Origin: an uncultured Oscillospiraceae bacterium
GTDB taxonomy: Bacteria; Bacillota; Clostridia; Oscillospirales; Oscillospiraceae
Length of the DNA: 15,469 nt
Direction of reading: 5' to 3'
Assembly: GCA_949093475.1 (NCBI GenBank)
Contig: CARXAY010000006.1
Span: forward strand, 1-15,469
The notes beneath the pieces are model-generated. The model searched no databases and had not been told where the DNA came from. It worked only from the letters and a program-made list of their open reading frames with translations. Shown piece after piece: positions 1-7,743 of the stretch. Position 1 is the first letter of the stretch. Every line of letters starts with the position of its first letter. The translations under genes were made by a program, and so were the position numbers.

Positions 1-3000
1 TTACCACCTTGACGGGGCGGGCGGGCATCAGCTACTATATGTGCAACAACGCCTCCAACCACCCCAACCTGAAATTCCGGGTAACCTTGGACGGCAAAGA
101 AAAGCTGAACGTGGATCAAACTTACGACGAGACCGCCCCTGCGGCCTTCTCCATCAACCTTGAGGAAGCGGGCAAGGAACTGGTCTTGAGCGTGCTCACG
201 AACATATCCGGTAACGGCGGCGCCCACGGCAACTGGGCGGATGCCAAGCTCAGCAGCAATATTCCCTTGCTGGCCAATACAGCGGATGTGCCCATCAAGC
301 GGGTGGATTTTGAGGAAAACGAGACCCACACCATCTATGTCAACGCGGGCGACGACCACACCGTCACCTTGACCCCCACCTTCAAGCCCGACGGCGTGAC
401 CCAGAGCGCCCACCAGCGGGTTTTGGAGTGGGAATCCGCCGATGAGAACATCGCCACCGTTGTGGGCGACGCGGACAACAACGGCCTCGTCACCGCTGTG
501 GGGGTGGGCGAGACCACCATCACCGCCACCGCCGTCAGCGGCGCCAGCGACACCTGCAAGATCATTGTCAAGCGCACCATCGAGGGGGATGTGGCCATCA
601 GCGCCGACGGGGACGGCACGGTGCGTCTGGGCTCGAAGCTCACCGCCAACGTCAACGCCCTCGCGCAGGAATTTAAGGACGCGGGCTTGAACTACGTCTG
701 GTCGGTGAGCGACACCGCAAACGGCGAAGGGACGGCCATCGCGGGCGCGGAGGAGAGCCAGTTCACCGTTCCTGTGGACGCGGCGTATAAGGACAAGTTC
801 ATCACCGTCACCGTGACCCCCAAGGGGACGTATCACGAAGGGGAAGCGGCCGCGACCACCGCCGCGGTGAAAAAGGCGGCCGGGCCCGCCCTGCAGGCCG
901 TCCCCACCTTTGAGAACGTCTCCGCCGAAGGGGAGAAGGACGGCGCGATCACCGGACTGTTCAAAGGCCGCGACTACGAGTGGCTGAAGGTGGAAAACGG
1001 CACGGCTGAGATCCCGGAGGACGCAGAATGGACGCCCTTCTTTGAGGAGGGCGACGACAGCGGCGTGACCGGGAATTACGGCACGGCCAGACTGGAGAAC
1101 ATGGGCGTGGGCCACTACGCCATCCGCCGGGCCGCCGACGACCTCCATGAGGCCGGACCGCACCGCACCGTCACCATCGCGGTTCAGGGAACAACGGACG
1201 TTGAGGTCCGCAATCCCCAGACCTTTGAGGGCGGCATCGTCACCATGGGCCGCAGCCAAATTCCCGCCGGGGACACCGCCCGCCTGACCGTGAAGCCCGA
1301 AACGGGCTACGAGCTGGTCAGCCTGAAGGCCATCACCAACACCGGCGAGGAGATCGAGGCCGACGCCGACCCGTCCACCGAGGGGCTTTACACCTTCACC
1401 ATGCCCAACGACATCACCAGCGTGGAGATCTCCGCCGTATTTACTCTGAAAACCTACACCATCACCCACGATCTGGAGTTCATCACCTGCAATCTGGAGG
1501 GGGATCACACCCATACCGCCACCCACGGCGACACGCCGGAGATCATCCTGAAGCCCGAAGAGGGCTACGAGATGCCCAAGGCCATCACTATGACCAACGA
1601 TGACACCGGCAACGCCTTCACCGACTTTACCTACCGCACCCACGCCACAGAGAGCGCGTGGCGGGTGGTGACCTTCGACAACGGCGTGGTCTGCAACGTG
1701 ACGATTTCCGGCGCGGCTGTGCCCAAGACCTACACGGCGGTTTATCACCTGACCAACGGTTTGACCGCCTCGGGCGCGCCTCAGACCGCCACCCACGGGG
1801 TGGAATTTACCGCCACCCTTTCCGCCGCCCGGGGTTACGCCCTGCCTGACAGCATCACCGTAGAGGTGGGCGGCGCGGAGCTGACGGCGGAGCAGTACGA
1901 TTACAACGACGAGAGCGGCAAGGTCACCATTCCCGGCGAACAGGTGACCGGGAACGTGGTCATCACCGCCGCCGGCGAGGCGCAGGCTGTGCGCCTCCAA
2001 ACCGTGACGCTGGTCGGCCCTGCCCGTGTGGGCCGCACGCTTCAGGTGAACACCGTCCCCGTGGCCGCCGCCGACACCGCCGCGTATCAGTGGATCAAGG
2101 TGGACGCGGAGGGCAACGAGACCGTGATCGAAGGCGAGACCGCGCGAACCTATGAAATTCAGGAGGAAGACGTGGGCGCGACCATCAAGGTCAAGGTCAC
2201 CGCCGCCGGGAGCTATGAAGGGGAGATCACCTCCGACCCCACCGCCACCGTGAGCGAGCGGGCGGACGACCTTGTGTTTGTGACCCACATTGACCTCGAT
2301 CCCACGGAGGCGGAGGTGAAGGTGGGCAAGACCCTGCGCCTTACCGCCGTCGCCACCCCGGAGAACGCCACCAGCAAGGCGCTGTTCTGGGCCTCCGACA
2401 ATGAGGCCATCGCTACCGTGGATCAAAACGGCGTGGTGACCGCCGTGGCGGAAGGTTCTGCGACCATTACTGTGTCCGCCACCGACACCATCCACACCGA
2501 GGCTATCACCTATTGCCGCATTACCGTGACCAAGGCCGAGACGCCGGAGTGGCCCTCCCGTCCGTCGGGCAGCAACAATTCCTCCACCACTACCACTACC
2601 GAGACCCGCGACGACGGCAGCAAGGTGACCACGGTCACCAAGCCGGACGGAACGGTGACCGAAACCGTCCAGCAGCCCGATGGCACAAAGTCCGAGACCG
2701 TCACCGCCAAGAATGGCGACGTGACCATCACCGTCACCGATGAAAACGGGGAGGAGCTGGTCAAGGCGGAGATCCCCGCCACCATCCCTGAAACCGAGAC
2801 CCGCTTTGAGGACGTTCCTGCCGACCACTGGGCCGATGAGGCCATCCACAACGCCGCGGCGTTGAAGTTGGTCAACGGTGTGGGCAACAACAAGTACGAC
2901 ATGGTGTCTCCCATGACCCGTGGCTCTCTGGCTACCGTTTTGCACCGTCTGTCTCAGGGCAAGACGGACTACGAGACTACCTTCAAGGACGTGGCGCAGG

Positions 3001-3347
3001 GCAAGTATTACACCGAGGGTGTTGCTTGGGCGGCCAAGGCGAAAGTCGTGACCGGCTATACCACCGACATCTTTGCGCCCGACGATGTTATCACCCGGGA
3101 GCAGCTGGCCGTGATGCTGTGCCGTTATGCCAAGCTCATCGGCATGGACACCAAGGCGGATGCCAACCGTCTCAAGGTCTTTGTGGACGGCGATTCCACC
3201 GGCGACTGGGCCGTGGACGGCGTGGCATGGTGTGTGGCCAACGGCATCCTCAAGGGCAAGGGCCAGAACGACCTCGACCCGACGGCCAACGTCACCCGCG
3301 CGGAAGTCGCCGTCATGCTTGACCGCTTCATCGCCCTTATCAAATGA
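1..3347 (+). CDS. SLH-anchored multidomain surface protein with NPCBM end and Ig-like modules (5' end outside window)
   Basis: The reading frame is open from base 3 to a TGA at 3345-3347, so the gene starts outside the window; the TTG at 9 is an internal codon with no ribosome binding site. Residue numbers count from base 9. Residues 1-84 look like the C-terminal half of an NPCBM domain (ending GNGGAHGNWADAKL), a carbohydrate-binding fold found on glycosidases. A Big_2 Ig-like domain follows (about 99-188). Next come Ig-like or Listeria-Bacteroides-type repeat modules (about 190-740), then a second Big_2 domain (about 757-842, with VTAVAEGSATITVSA). A Thr-rich linker with KPDGTVTETV-like repeats (about 843-928) leads to three SLH domains (about 932-985, 990-1045, 1055-1112; last motif VTRAEVAVML). 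SLH domains bind pyruvylated wall polymers, so the protein sits on the cell surface. The missing N-terminus may hold a glycoside hydrolase; that is inference. The domain architecture is clear, the catalytic function is not visible. Confidence 0.9.
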   Translation, partial: TTLTGRAGISYYMCNNASNHPNLKFRVTLDGKEKLNVDQTYDETAPAAFSINLEEAGKELVLSVLTNISGNGGAHGNWADAKLSSNIPLLANTADVPIKRVDFEENETHTIYVNAGDDHTVTLTPTFKPDGVTQSAHQRVLEWESADENIATVVGDADNNGLVTAVGVGETTITATAVSGASDTCKIIVKRTIEGDVAISADGDGTVRLGSKLTANVNALAQEFKDAGLNYVWSVSDTANGEGTAIAGAEESQFTVPVDAAYKDKFITVTVTPKGTYHEGEAAATTAAVKKAAGPALQAVPTFENVSAEGEKDGAITGLFKGRDYEWLKVENGTAEIPEDAEWTPFFEEGDDSGVTGNYGTARLENMGVGHYAIRRAADDLHEAGPHRTVTIAVQGTTDVEVRNPQTFEGGIVTMGRSQIPAGDTARLTVKPETGYELVSLKAITNTGEEIEADADPSTEGLYTFTMPNDITSVEISAVFTLKTYTITHDLEFITCNLEGDHTHTATHGDTPEIILKPEEGYEMPKAITMTNDDTGNAFTDFTYRTHATESAWRVVTFDNGVVCNVTISGAAVPKTYTAVYHLTNGLTASGAPQTATHGVEFTATLSAARGYALPDSITVEVGGAELTAEQYDYNDESGKVTIPGEQVTGNVVITAAGEAQAVRLQTVTLVGPARVGRTLQVNTVPVAAADTAAYQWIKVDAEGNETVIEGETARTYEIQEEDVGATIKVKVTAAGSYEGEITSDPTATVSERADDLVFVTHIDLDPTEAEVKVGKTLRLTAVATPENATSKALFWASDNEAIATVDQNGVVTAVAEGSATITVSATDTIHTEAITYCRITVTKAETPEWPSRPSGSNNSSTTTTTETRDDGSKVTTVTKPDGTVTETVQQPDGTKSETVTAKNGDVTITVTDENGEELVKAEIPATIPETETRFEDVPADHWADEAIHNAAALKLVNGVGNNKYDMVSPMTRGSLATVLHRLSQGKTDYETTFKDVAQGKYYTEGVAWAAKAKVVTGYTTDIFAPDDVITREQLAVMLCRYAKLIGMDTKADANRLKVFVDGDSTGDWAVDGVAWCVANGILKGKGQNDLDPTANVTRAEVAVMLDRFIALIK

Positions 3348-3355
3348 CCGAGGGC

Positions 3356-3478
3356 GGGCCGATGGGGACATCGGCCCCTACGATCCCACCGAAGCCTTTG
3401 TTTCTCTTGGTAGGGGCGGCTGTCCTCAGCCGCCCGCCCAAGGCCCCTTTGGAAAGGGGCTGTCAGCCGAAGGCTGAC
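3356..3478. repeat. Cluster of four perfect intergenic hairpin repeats
   Basis: Four perfect inverted repeats lie almost back to back. (a) GGGCCGATG/CATCGGCCC, 3356-3364 with 3369-3377, loop GGGA. (b) GGGCGGCTG/CAGCCGCCC, 3414-3422 with 3427-3435, loop TCCT. (c) GCCCCTTT/AAAGGGGC, 3443-3450 with 3453-3460. (d) GTCAGCC/GGCTGAC, 3462-3468 with 3472-3478, loop GAA. A degraded relative of unit (a) occurs at 3541-3563. The arrangement between two convergent genes and the unit structure resemble REP/RUP-like dispersed intergenic repeats, which I associate with Oscillospiraceae genomes. No coding sequence is evident here. The multicopy status cannot be checked from one window. Confidence 0.7.
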
Positions 3479-3502
3479 TGGGGATTGTGCCCTTCACACA
3501 AC

Positions 3503-3534
3503 AAGGCCCGCAGTCGAATGACTGCGGGCCTTTT
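3503..3534 (+). terminator. Rho-independent terminator between convergent genes
   Basis: A perfect 13-bp stem AAGGCCCGCAGTC/GACTGCGGGCCTT (3503-3515 with 3520-3532) has a GAAT tetraloop and is followed by TTTT (3531-3534, partly in the stem). It can end transcripts from the SLH protein gene 155 bases upstream. Read on the minus strand it has a weaker T-run (TTGTTGTG) but could also stop the convergent lysR transcript. Confidence 0.85.
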
Positions 3535-3565
3535 CATATACGGGCCGATGGGGGCGATGGGCCGT

Positions 3566-4441
3566 TCAGTCCCCGGCCTCTTGAAATACATTCAAAAAGA
3601 CCTTCGCAGCCGGGGAAAATACCGCGTACTTTTTCCAGACCAGAAACAGCTTGGAGTGGAGGGGCGGCGTCAAGGGACGGAAGCACAGAGGACTTTGCGC
3701 CCCGGTGTCCACCAGCTTGTCAAAGGAGAGCAGGAGACCCAGACCCTCCCGGGCCAAGATCCCGCCGTTATAGGCCAAATTGCAGGTGGCGACGATATTC
3801 AGCCTGTCCACTTTTTCCTGAAACCAGTCGGAAAGCTCCTTTTGGAGACCCTGCCGGGGGCAGATCAGGGGAACGTCCAAGAGGTCTTCCGGCAAAAAGG
3901 CCTCCTTCTCCGCCAGCGGGTGATCCCGGCGCAGGATGACGCCCCACGTGTCAGCGCCGGGCAGAGGAAGGTGGTTGTATTTGAGCAGATCGTTGGATTC
4001 CACCAGCACGGCAAAGTCCAGCAAGCCCCGCTCCAGCCGCTCGGTGAGGTCGCTTCGGTCGCCGCTGTACAAATGCACCCGAACACGGGGATACTGCGCC
4101 TGAAGAGACTTGACCCGCTGGGCCAGATGCTTGATGCCGTCGGATTCGGCGGCGCCGACGTGGATATCTCCTCCGTTGATCTCCCCCAGCGCCTTGAATT
4201 CCTCCTCGGTCTTGTCCACCATCTCCAAGATATCCTCCGCCCGCTTGCGAAGGAGCATCCCCTCCTCCGTGAGCCGGACGGAAAAGCTGCTGCGGACAAA
4301 GAGCTTTTTGCCCAACTCCTCCTCCAGATACTTGAGCTGCTTGGACAAGGTGGGCTGGGAGACGTGTAGCCGTTGGGCGGCGTGGGTGACGCTGCCCTCC
4401 CGGGCGACGGCCAGAAAATACCGTAAAACGCGAAGCTCCAT
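3566..4441 (-). CDS. LysR-family transcriptional regulator
   Basis: A 291-residue protein of normal LysR length. The N-terminal winged helix-turn-helix (about residues 1-60) has the standard LysR core, FLAVAREGSVTHAAQRLHVSQPTLSKQLKYLEEEL, given here only to show the family in positions 10-42. The effector-binding domain starts near residue 92 (IHVGAAESDG) and runs to the end. The start at 4441 is chosen because AGGAGG lies at 4449-4454, 7 bases upstream; an upstream in-frame ATG at 4498 has no such site and would overlap the promoter. The gene is divergent from the decarboxylase-cupin gene at 4585, the usual layout for a LysR activator and its target. A dyad over its own promoter suggests autorepression. 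The inducer is unknown; the target genes point to an electrophile, quinone or redox signal. Family assignment is secure, the ligand is inference. Confidence 0.95.
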   Translation of the reverse strand: MELRVLRYFLAVAREGSVTHAAQRLHVSQPTLSKQLKYLEEELGKKLFVRSSFSVRLTEEGMLLRKRAEDILEMVDKTEEEFKALGEINGGDIHVGAAESDGIKHLAQRVKSLQAQYPRVRVHLYSGDRSDLTERLERGLLDFAVLVESNDLLKYNHLPLPGADTWGVILRRDHPLAEKEAFLPEDLLDVPLICPRQGLQKELSDWFQEKVDRLNIVATCNLAYNGGILAREGLGLLLSFDKLVDTGAQSPLCFRPLTPPLHSKLFLVWKKYAVFSPAAKVFLNVFQEAGD

Positions 4442-4460
4442 GATCGCACCTCCTACGGTC

Positions 4461-4489
4461 AGTATAACAGAATGTGTTATTCTTTTCAA
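4461..4489 (-). promoter_or_regulatory. lysR promoter with overlapping dyad
   Basis: On the minus strand, TTGAAA (4484-4489) and TATACT (4461-4466) are separated by exactly 17 bp, each matching the sigma-A consensus at 5 of 6 bases. The inverted repeat ATAACA-N5-TGTTAT (4464-4480) covers the spacer and the -10 element, as expected of an autorepression operator. Further copies of the ATAACA half-site lie at 4492-4497 and 4555-4560. The predicted start point is close to the Shine-Dalgarno sequence, so the leader would be very short. Confidence 0.6.
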
Positions 4490-4506
4490 ACATAACACGA
4501 TATAGA

Positions 4507-4525
4507 AAATAGGTATTTGCTATTT
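4507..4525 (+). promoter_or_regulatory. LysR-type T-N11-A binding box
   Basis: The perfect inverted repeat AAATAG-N7-CTATTT (AAATAG at 4507-4512, CTATTT at 4520-4525) contains the classic LysR signature T-N11-A (T4510, A4522). It lies between the two divergent genes and overlaps the -35 element of the decarboxylase-cupin promoter. It is the best candidate for the site through which the neighbouring LysR protein controls the operon. Confidence 0.6.
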
Positions 4526-4545
4526 CCTGATTCCGCTTATACAAT
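4517..4545 (+). promoter_or_regulatory. Promoter of the decarboxylase-cupin/flavodoxin operon
   Basis: TTGCTA (4517-4522) and TACAAT (4540-4545) are spaced by 17 bp. The -35 is poor (4 of 6), which fits a promoter that needs an activator, and it is embedded in the LysR box. The predicted start near 4552 leaves a leader of about 33 bases containing an ATAACA half-site and the AAGGAGG ribosome binding site. Confidence 0.5.
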
Positions 4546-4584
4546 AAATTTGGGATAACACAAAAGCGACAAGGAGGAATTCCC

Positions 4585-5316
4585 ATGATAAAGCAAACGG
4601 CAGGCCGGGATCAATTAGGGGACTTTGCCCCCAAATTCGCCCAGCTCAACGACGATATCCTGTTTGGGGAGGTGTGGAATCGGGAGGGGCTGTCTCCCAA
4701 GCTGCGCTCCATCCTTACCGTCACCGTGCTGGTGAGCAAGGGGCTTTTCGACACCTCCTTCCAGCACCACCTGATGAACGCCAAAAAGAACGGCGTGACC
4801 AAAAACGAGATGGCGGAGATCCTGACCCATGTGGCCTTTTATGCCGGGTGGCCCAATGCGTGGGCCGCGTTCCGCGGGGCGGTGGAGGTCTACAAGAACG
4901 ATCCCGGCGTGGACGGAGGAATGTTCGGCTTGGGCCTGCCCAACGACGCTTACGCCCAATATTTTGACGGAAACAGCTACATCAATCCTCTCACCGACCC
5001 CAAGGAGACTATTTTCTTGGCCAACGTCACCTTTGAACCGGGCTGCCGCAACCACTGGCATATCCACCATGCGTCCAAGGGCGGCGGGCAGATCCTGCTG
5101 TGTACCGACGGCCGGGGCTGGTATCAGGAGTGGGGCAAGGACGCGCGGGAGCTGCATCCCGGCGATGTGGTCACCATCCCCGCTGGGGTCAAGCACTGGC
5201 ATGGCGCGGCTAAGGATAGCTGGTTCAGCCATATCGCCTTTGAAGCTCCCGGAGAGGATTGCTCCACCGAGTGGTGCGAGCCGGTGGACACGAAACAGTA
5301 TGAAAACCTGAAATAA
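4585..5316 (+). CDS. Carboxymuconolactone decarboxylase-cupin fusion protein
   Basis: A 243-residue two-domain protein. Residues about 25-108 form a carboxymuconolactone decarboxylase (CMD/AhpD-like) domain (LSPKLRSILTVTVLV, then EILTHVAFYAGWPNAWAAF). It lacks the CxxC pair of true AhpD peroxidase partners. Residues about 140-222 form a cupin barrel with metal-binding candidates H157, H159, H161/H162 and H204 (motif 2 is PGDVVTIPAGVKHWH); the usual motif-1 glutamate appears replaced by glutamine (Q169). The ATG is preceded by AAGGAGG. The fusion is a recurrent product next to LysR genes and flavodoxin or aldo/keto-reductase genes, and is often annotated as a decarboxylase. The true substrate is unknown and lactone decarboxylation should not be assumed; a role in quinone or electrophile handling is inference. 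It is probably co-transcribed with the flavodoxin gene 17 bp downstream. It has no signal peptide, so it is cytoplasmic. Confidence 0.9.
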   Translation: MIKQTAGRDQLGDFAPKFAQLNDDILFGEVWNREGLSPKLRSILTVTVLVSKGLFDTSFQHHLMNAKKNGVTKNEMAEILTHVAFYAGWPNAWAAFRGAVEVYKNDPGVDGGMFGLGLPNDAYAQYFDGNSYINPLTDPKETIFLANVTFEPGCRNHWHIHHASKGGGQILLCTDGRGWYQEWGKDARELHPGDVVTIPAGVKHWHGAAKDSWFSHIAFEAPGEDCSTEWCEPVDTKQYENLK

Positions 5317-5333
5317 AGAAGGAGGACAAAAAG

Positions 5334-6734
5334 ATGAAGCGTATCTGGAGCGTTTTACTGGCGCTGGTCATGCTGGTTCAGGTGACCGCCTGCGCGGCGC
5401 AGGCCGCCCCGGCCTTCGCCGATGTATCCCCGGACGCCGACTACGCCCATGCGGTGACATGGTGCGCCGAAAAGGGACTGATGAACGGTGTGGAGGACGG
5501 GACAAATTTTGACCCGGAAGGCTCTATGACCCGGGCTATGCTTGCTACCATCCTCTACCGTCAGGCGGGAGAACCCAAGGTCAACGGCGATCCAAACTTC
5601 ACCGACGCCCAGCCTAACGTATGGTACTCCAACGCCGTCACATGGGCGGCGGAAAAGCAGCTTTTGCGGGGCTATGGCAACGGCCTGTTCGGGGTGGACG
5701 ACCCGGTGAGCCGTGAAATGCTGCATGTAGTCATCGCCCGCCAGAACGGCGATGATCCCGCATGGACGGGGAGCGTAGAGCTGGCTGTACCCGCCACCCG
5801 GGCCGAGGCGGCGGTGGCGCTCTATGAGACCTTCTATGAACCGACCCCTGCCCCGGAGAGCGGCAAGGTGCTGGTGGCCTATTTCTCGGCCACCGGGAAC
5901 ACCCGACCGGTGGCGGAAAAGGTGGCGGAGGTCAGCGGCGGCGACCTCTTCGAGATCGTGCCCGCCGAGCCCTACACCGCCGAGGACTTGAACTACACCA
6001 CCGACTGCCGGGCCAACGCCGAGCAGAACGATCCCACCGCCCGCCCCGCCATCCAGAATGCGGTGGAGAATATGGGGCAGTATGACGCGGTGCTGATCGG
6101 CTATCCCATTTGGCATGGCCACGCCCCCAAGATCATCCACACCTTCTTGGAGACCTACGACCTGAGCGGTAAGACCATCGCCACTTTCTGTACCTCCGGG
6201 GGCAGCGGCCATGAGGACGCCACCCTCCGGGGCTACGAGCCGGACGCCACATGGCTGGAGGGCCGCCGCTTCTCCGGTACGTCACAGGTGGAGAGCTGGG
6301 TAAACGGGCTTGCGTTACCAAAACCTGCGAACGAGGAGACGAGCAAGATGTATCTTCAGATCGGCGACACGGTCTGGACGGCGGTTTTGGAGGACAACCC
6401 CTCTGCCGCCGCCCTGAAGGAGCTGTTGGGCAGCGGGCCGCTGACCGTGGAGATGAGCGACTACGGCGGGTTTGAGAAGGTGGGCGGCATCGGCGTGGAT
6501 TTGCCCCAGAGCAACCGTCAGATCACCACCAAGCCGGGGGATATTATCCTGTATCAGGGCAGCAGCGTCACCATCTACTACGGGGAAAACACATGGAATT
6601 TCACCCTGCTGGGCCATATCGACGGCGTTTCGGACGACGAGCTGCGGGACGTGCTGAAGGCGGGCGGAGAAAACATCTCCGTCACCTTCTCGCTGGAAGA
6701 ACCGGCGGAAGACTCCCGTGGCGCGGACACTTGA
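5334..6734 (+). CDS. Exported SLH-flavodoxin-cyclophilin-like fusion protein
   Basis: A 466-residue protein with an export signal (residues 1-24; VTAC at 17-20 could be a lipobox). Two SLH domains follow (about 28-80 and 88-138), plus a remnant of a third (ATRAEAAVALYETF, 154-167). A Pro-rich linker leads to a flavodoxin domain (about 178-328) whose FMN-phosphate loop SATGNT is at 185-190 and whose IGYPIWHG motif is at 255-262. A C-terminal cyclophilin-like barrel (about 338-455) has IGDTVWTA at its start and LGHIDG near its end. Flavodoxin plus cyclophilin-like fusions are known in gut Firmicutes; the SLH anchor places the FMN domain outside the membrane. It is the second gene of the LysR-controlled operon, 17 bp after the decarboxylase-cupin gene, with AAGGAGG before the start. 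Its 3' end overlaps the convergent araC gene by 53 bp. The role may be extracellular flavin-dependent reduction; that is inference. Confidence 0.88.
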   Translation: MKRIWSVLLALVMLVQVTACAAQAAPAFADVSPDADYAHAVTWCAEKGLMNGVEDGTNFDPEGSMTRAMLATILYRQAGEPKVNGDPNFTDAQPNVWYSNAVTWAAEKQLLRGYGNGLFGVDDPVSREMLHVVIARQNGDDPAWTGSVELAVPATRAEAAVALYETFYEPTPAPESGKVLVAYFSATGNTRPVAEKVAEVSGGDLFEIVPAEPYTAEDLNYTTDCRANAEQNDPTARPAIQNAVENMGQYDAVLIGYPIWHGHAPKIIHTFLETYDLSGKTIATFCTSGGSGHEDATLRGYEPDATWLEGRRFSGTSQVESWVNGLALPKPANEETSKMYLQIGDTVWTAVLEDNPSAAALKELLGSGPLTVEMSDYGGFEKVGGIGVDLPQSNRQITTKPGDIILYQGSSVTIYYGENTWNFTLLGHIDGVSDDELRDVLKAGGENISVTFSLEEPAEDSRGADT

Positions 6735-7635
6735 GCTTGGGGGAGGCGCTTTTTCGGAACGCACCGGGGGTGCAGCCTTTTAGTTCCCGAAAGGTTTTCG
6801 CAAAATAGCTCATCTCTTGAAAGCCGCACTTCGCCCCAATATCCGAAATTTTTGCGTCCGTGGACAAAAGCAGCTCCGCCGCTTTCTGGATACGTATCTG
6901 CTTGACATACTGGATCGGCGTACAGCCGATCATACCGCGGAAGCACCGCAGGCACTCGTTTTCACTGAGGTTGGCGCTTCCTGCGATCATGGCAAGGGTC
7001 AACGCTCCGTCATAGTGTTCCTGAATATACTGGAGCATGACCTTAATGCGCTCCCCGTCCCTCAGAGTTTTCTCTGAGGGACTTTTTTCTTCCGCAGGGC
7101 AATTCTTTGCCAACAGGAAAATGAGCTTGGAAAGCCGCTCCCGCACCTCAAACTCAAAGCCCTCCGCTTCGGACACACAGGCTTGCCACGCCTCTCCGAT
7201 CGCCGTTGAAGCGGCCTTTTCCCACCCTTGTGGATTGGCAAAATGGACGCAGGGACGGCATGGGTCAGAGAGCAGCGGCTCCAAGTATTTCTGCCAGAGG
7301 ATGCTATCTATGCTTCCGCCCACCAATCTGGGGTGAACGACCACAGAGCGCAAAAAGCAGGACTCTGCGCCCTCCGGCCATACCCCGTGTAAGACCCCGG
7401 CGTTGATAAAAAAGCCTTCTCCCTGCTTTACGATGTAATCAGTTCCGTTGACGGCGACACGGGCAATTCCGGCCTCGACGACCAAAACCTCCAGCTCGTC
7501 ATGCCAGTGCCACGGCACGGCCGTTTCGCTGATGCTGTCATGGTAGCAAGCCACGGGGAACAGCGGCGTGCCATGCTCGGTCAGTTCTCGGCCCTGCCGG
7601 TCAGTGAAAACCGGCCCGCATACGCTCAAAGCCAT
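6682..7635 (-). CDS. AraC-family transcriptional regulator with N-terminal cupin
   Basis: A 317-residue regulator. The N-terminal half is a cupin sensor domain with HWHDELE at 43-49 (H43, H45, E49) and H83, typical of AraC proteins that respond to sugars or related small molecules. The C-terminal double helix-turn-helix spans about 195-295, with the signature KISDIGAKCGFQEMSYFAKTF at 262-282 split over the second helix-turn-helix, and TPGAFRK closing the domain. A basic tail of about 20 residues extends past the usual end and is the part that overlaps the flavodoxin gene. The ATG at 7635 is chosen because GGGAGGGG lies 8 bases upstream; a GTG at 7692 has no good site. It is divergent from the MFS transporter, which is its likely target. 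The ligand is unknown. Confidence 0.93.
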   Translation of the reverse strand: MALSVCGPVFTDRQGRELTEHGTPLFPVACYHDSISETAVPWHWHDELEVLVVEAGIARVAVNGTDYIVKQGEGFFINAGVLHGVWPEGAESCFLRSVVVHPRLVGGSIDSILWQKYLEPLLSDPCRPCVHFANPQGWEKAASTAIGEAWQACVSEAEGFEFEVRERLSKLIFLLAKNCPAEEKSPSEKTLRDGERIKVMLQYIQEHYDGALTLAMIAGSANLSENECLRCFRGMIGCTPIQYVKQIRIQKAAELLLSTDAKISDIGAKCGFQEMSYFAKTFRELKGCTPGAFRKSASPKLKCPRHGSLPPVLPARR

Positions 7636-7743
7636 GCCGATTACCCCTCCCGGTGATTTTGTTGCATGATCTTGGGAGTTTTTTGCTAACACTTTCTCTG
7701 ATTTGGTGGTATTATCATATCAGAAAGCGAGGAGGGACGCAAG
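7636..7743. promoter_or_regulatory. Divergent control region of araC and the MFS gene
   Basis: This 108-bp region must carry both promoters. On the plus strand TATTAT at 7710-7715 is a reasonable -10 for the transporter but no good -35 sits at the right distance, consistent with an activator-dependent promoter. An inverted repeat CTGAT-N16-ATCAG (7698-7702, 7719-7723) brackets this -10 and could be an AraC-family site. The transporter's AGGAGGG is at 7730-7736. Confidence 0.4.

Noticed and set aside
3566..4369. Long plus-strand open frame across the lysR gene
   Set aside because: It is the antisense shadow of a clear LysR protein, with no family resemblance of its own.
4585..5316. Alkyl hydroperoxidase AhpD
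   Set aside because: The CxxC catalytic pair of AhpD is absent from the CMD domain.
6749..6796. Imperfect hairpins after the flavodoxin fusion gene (GCACC-GGG-GGTGC inside a TTTCGGAAC/GTTCCCGAAA pairing)
   Set aside because: The stem is bulged, the T-run is poor, and the bases are coding sequence of the opposite araC gene, so a terminator is not supported.
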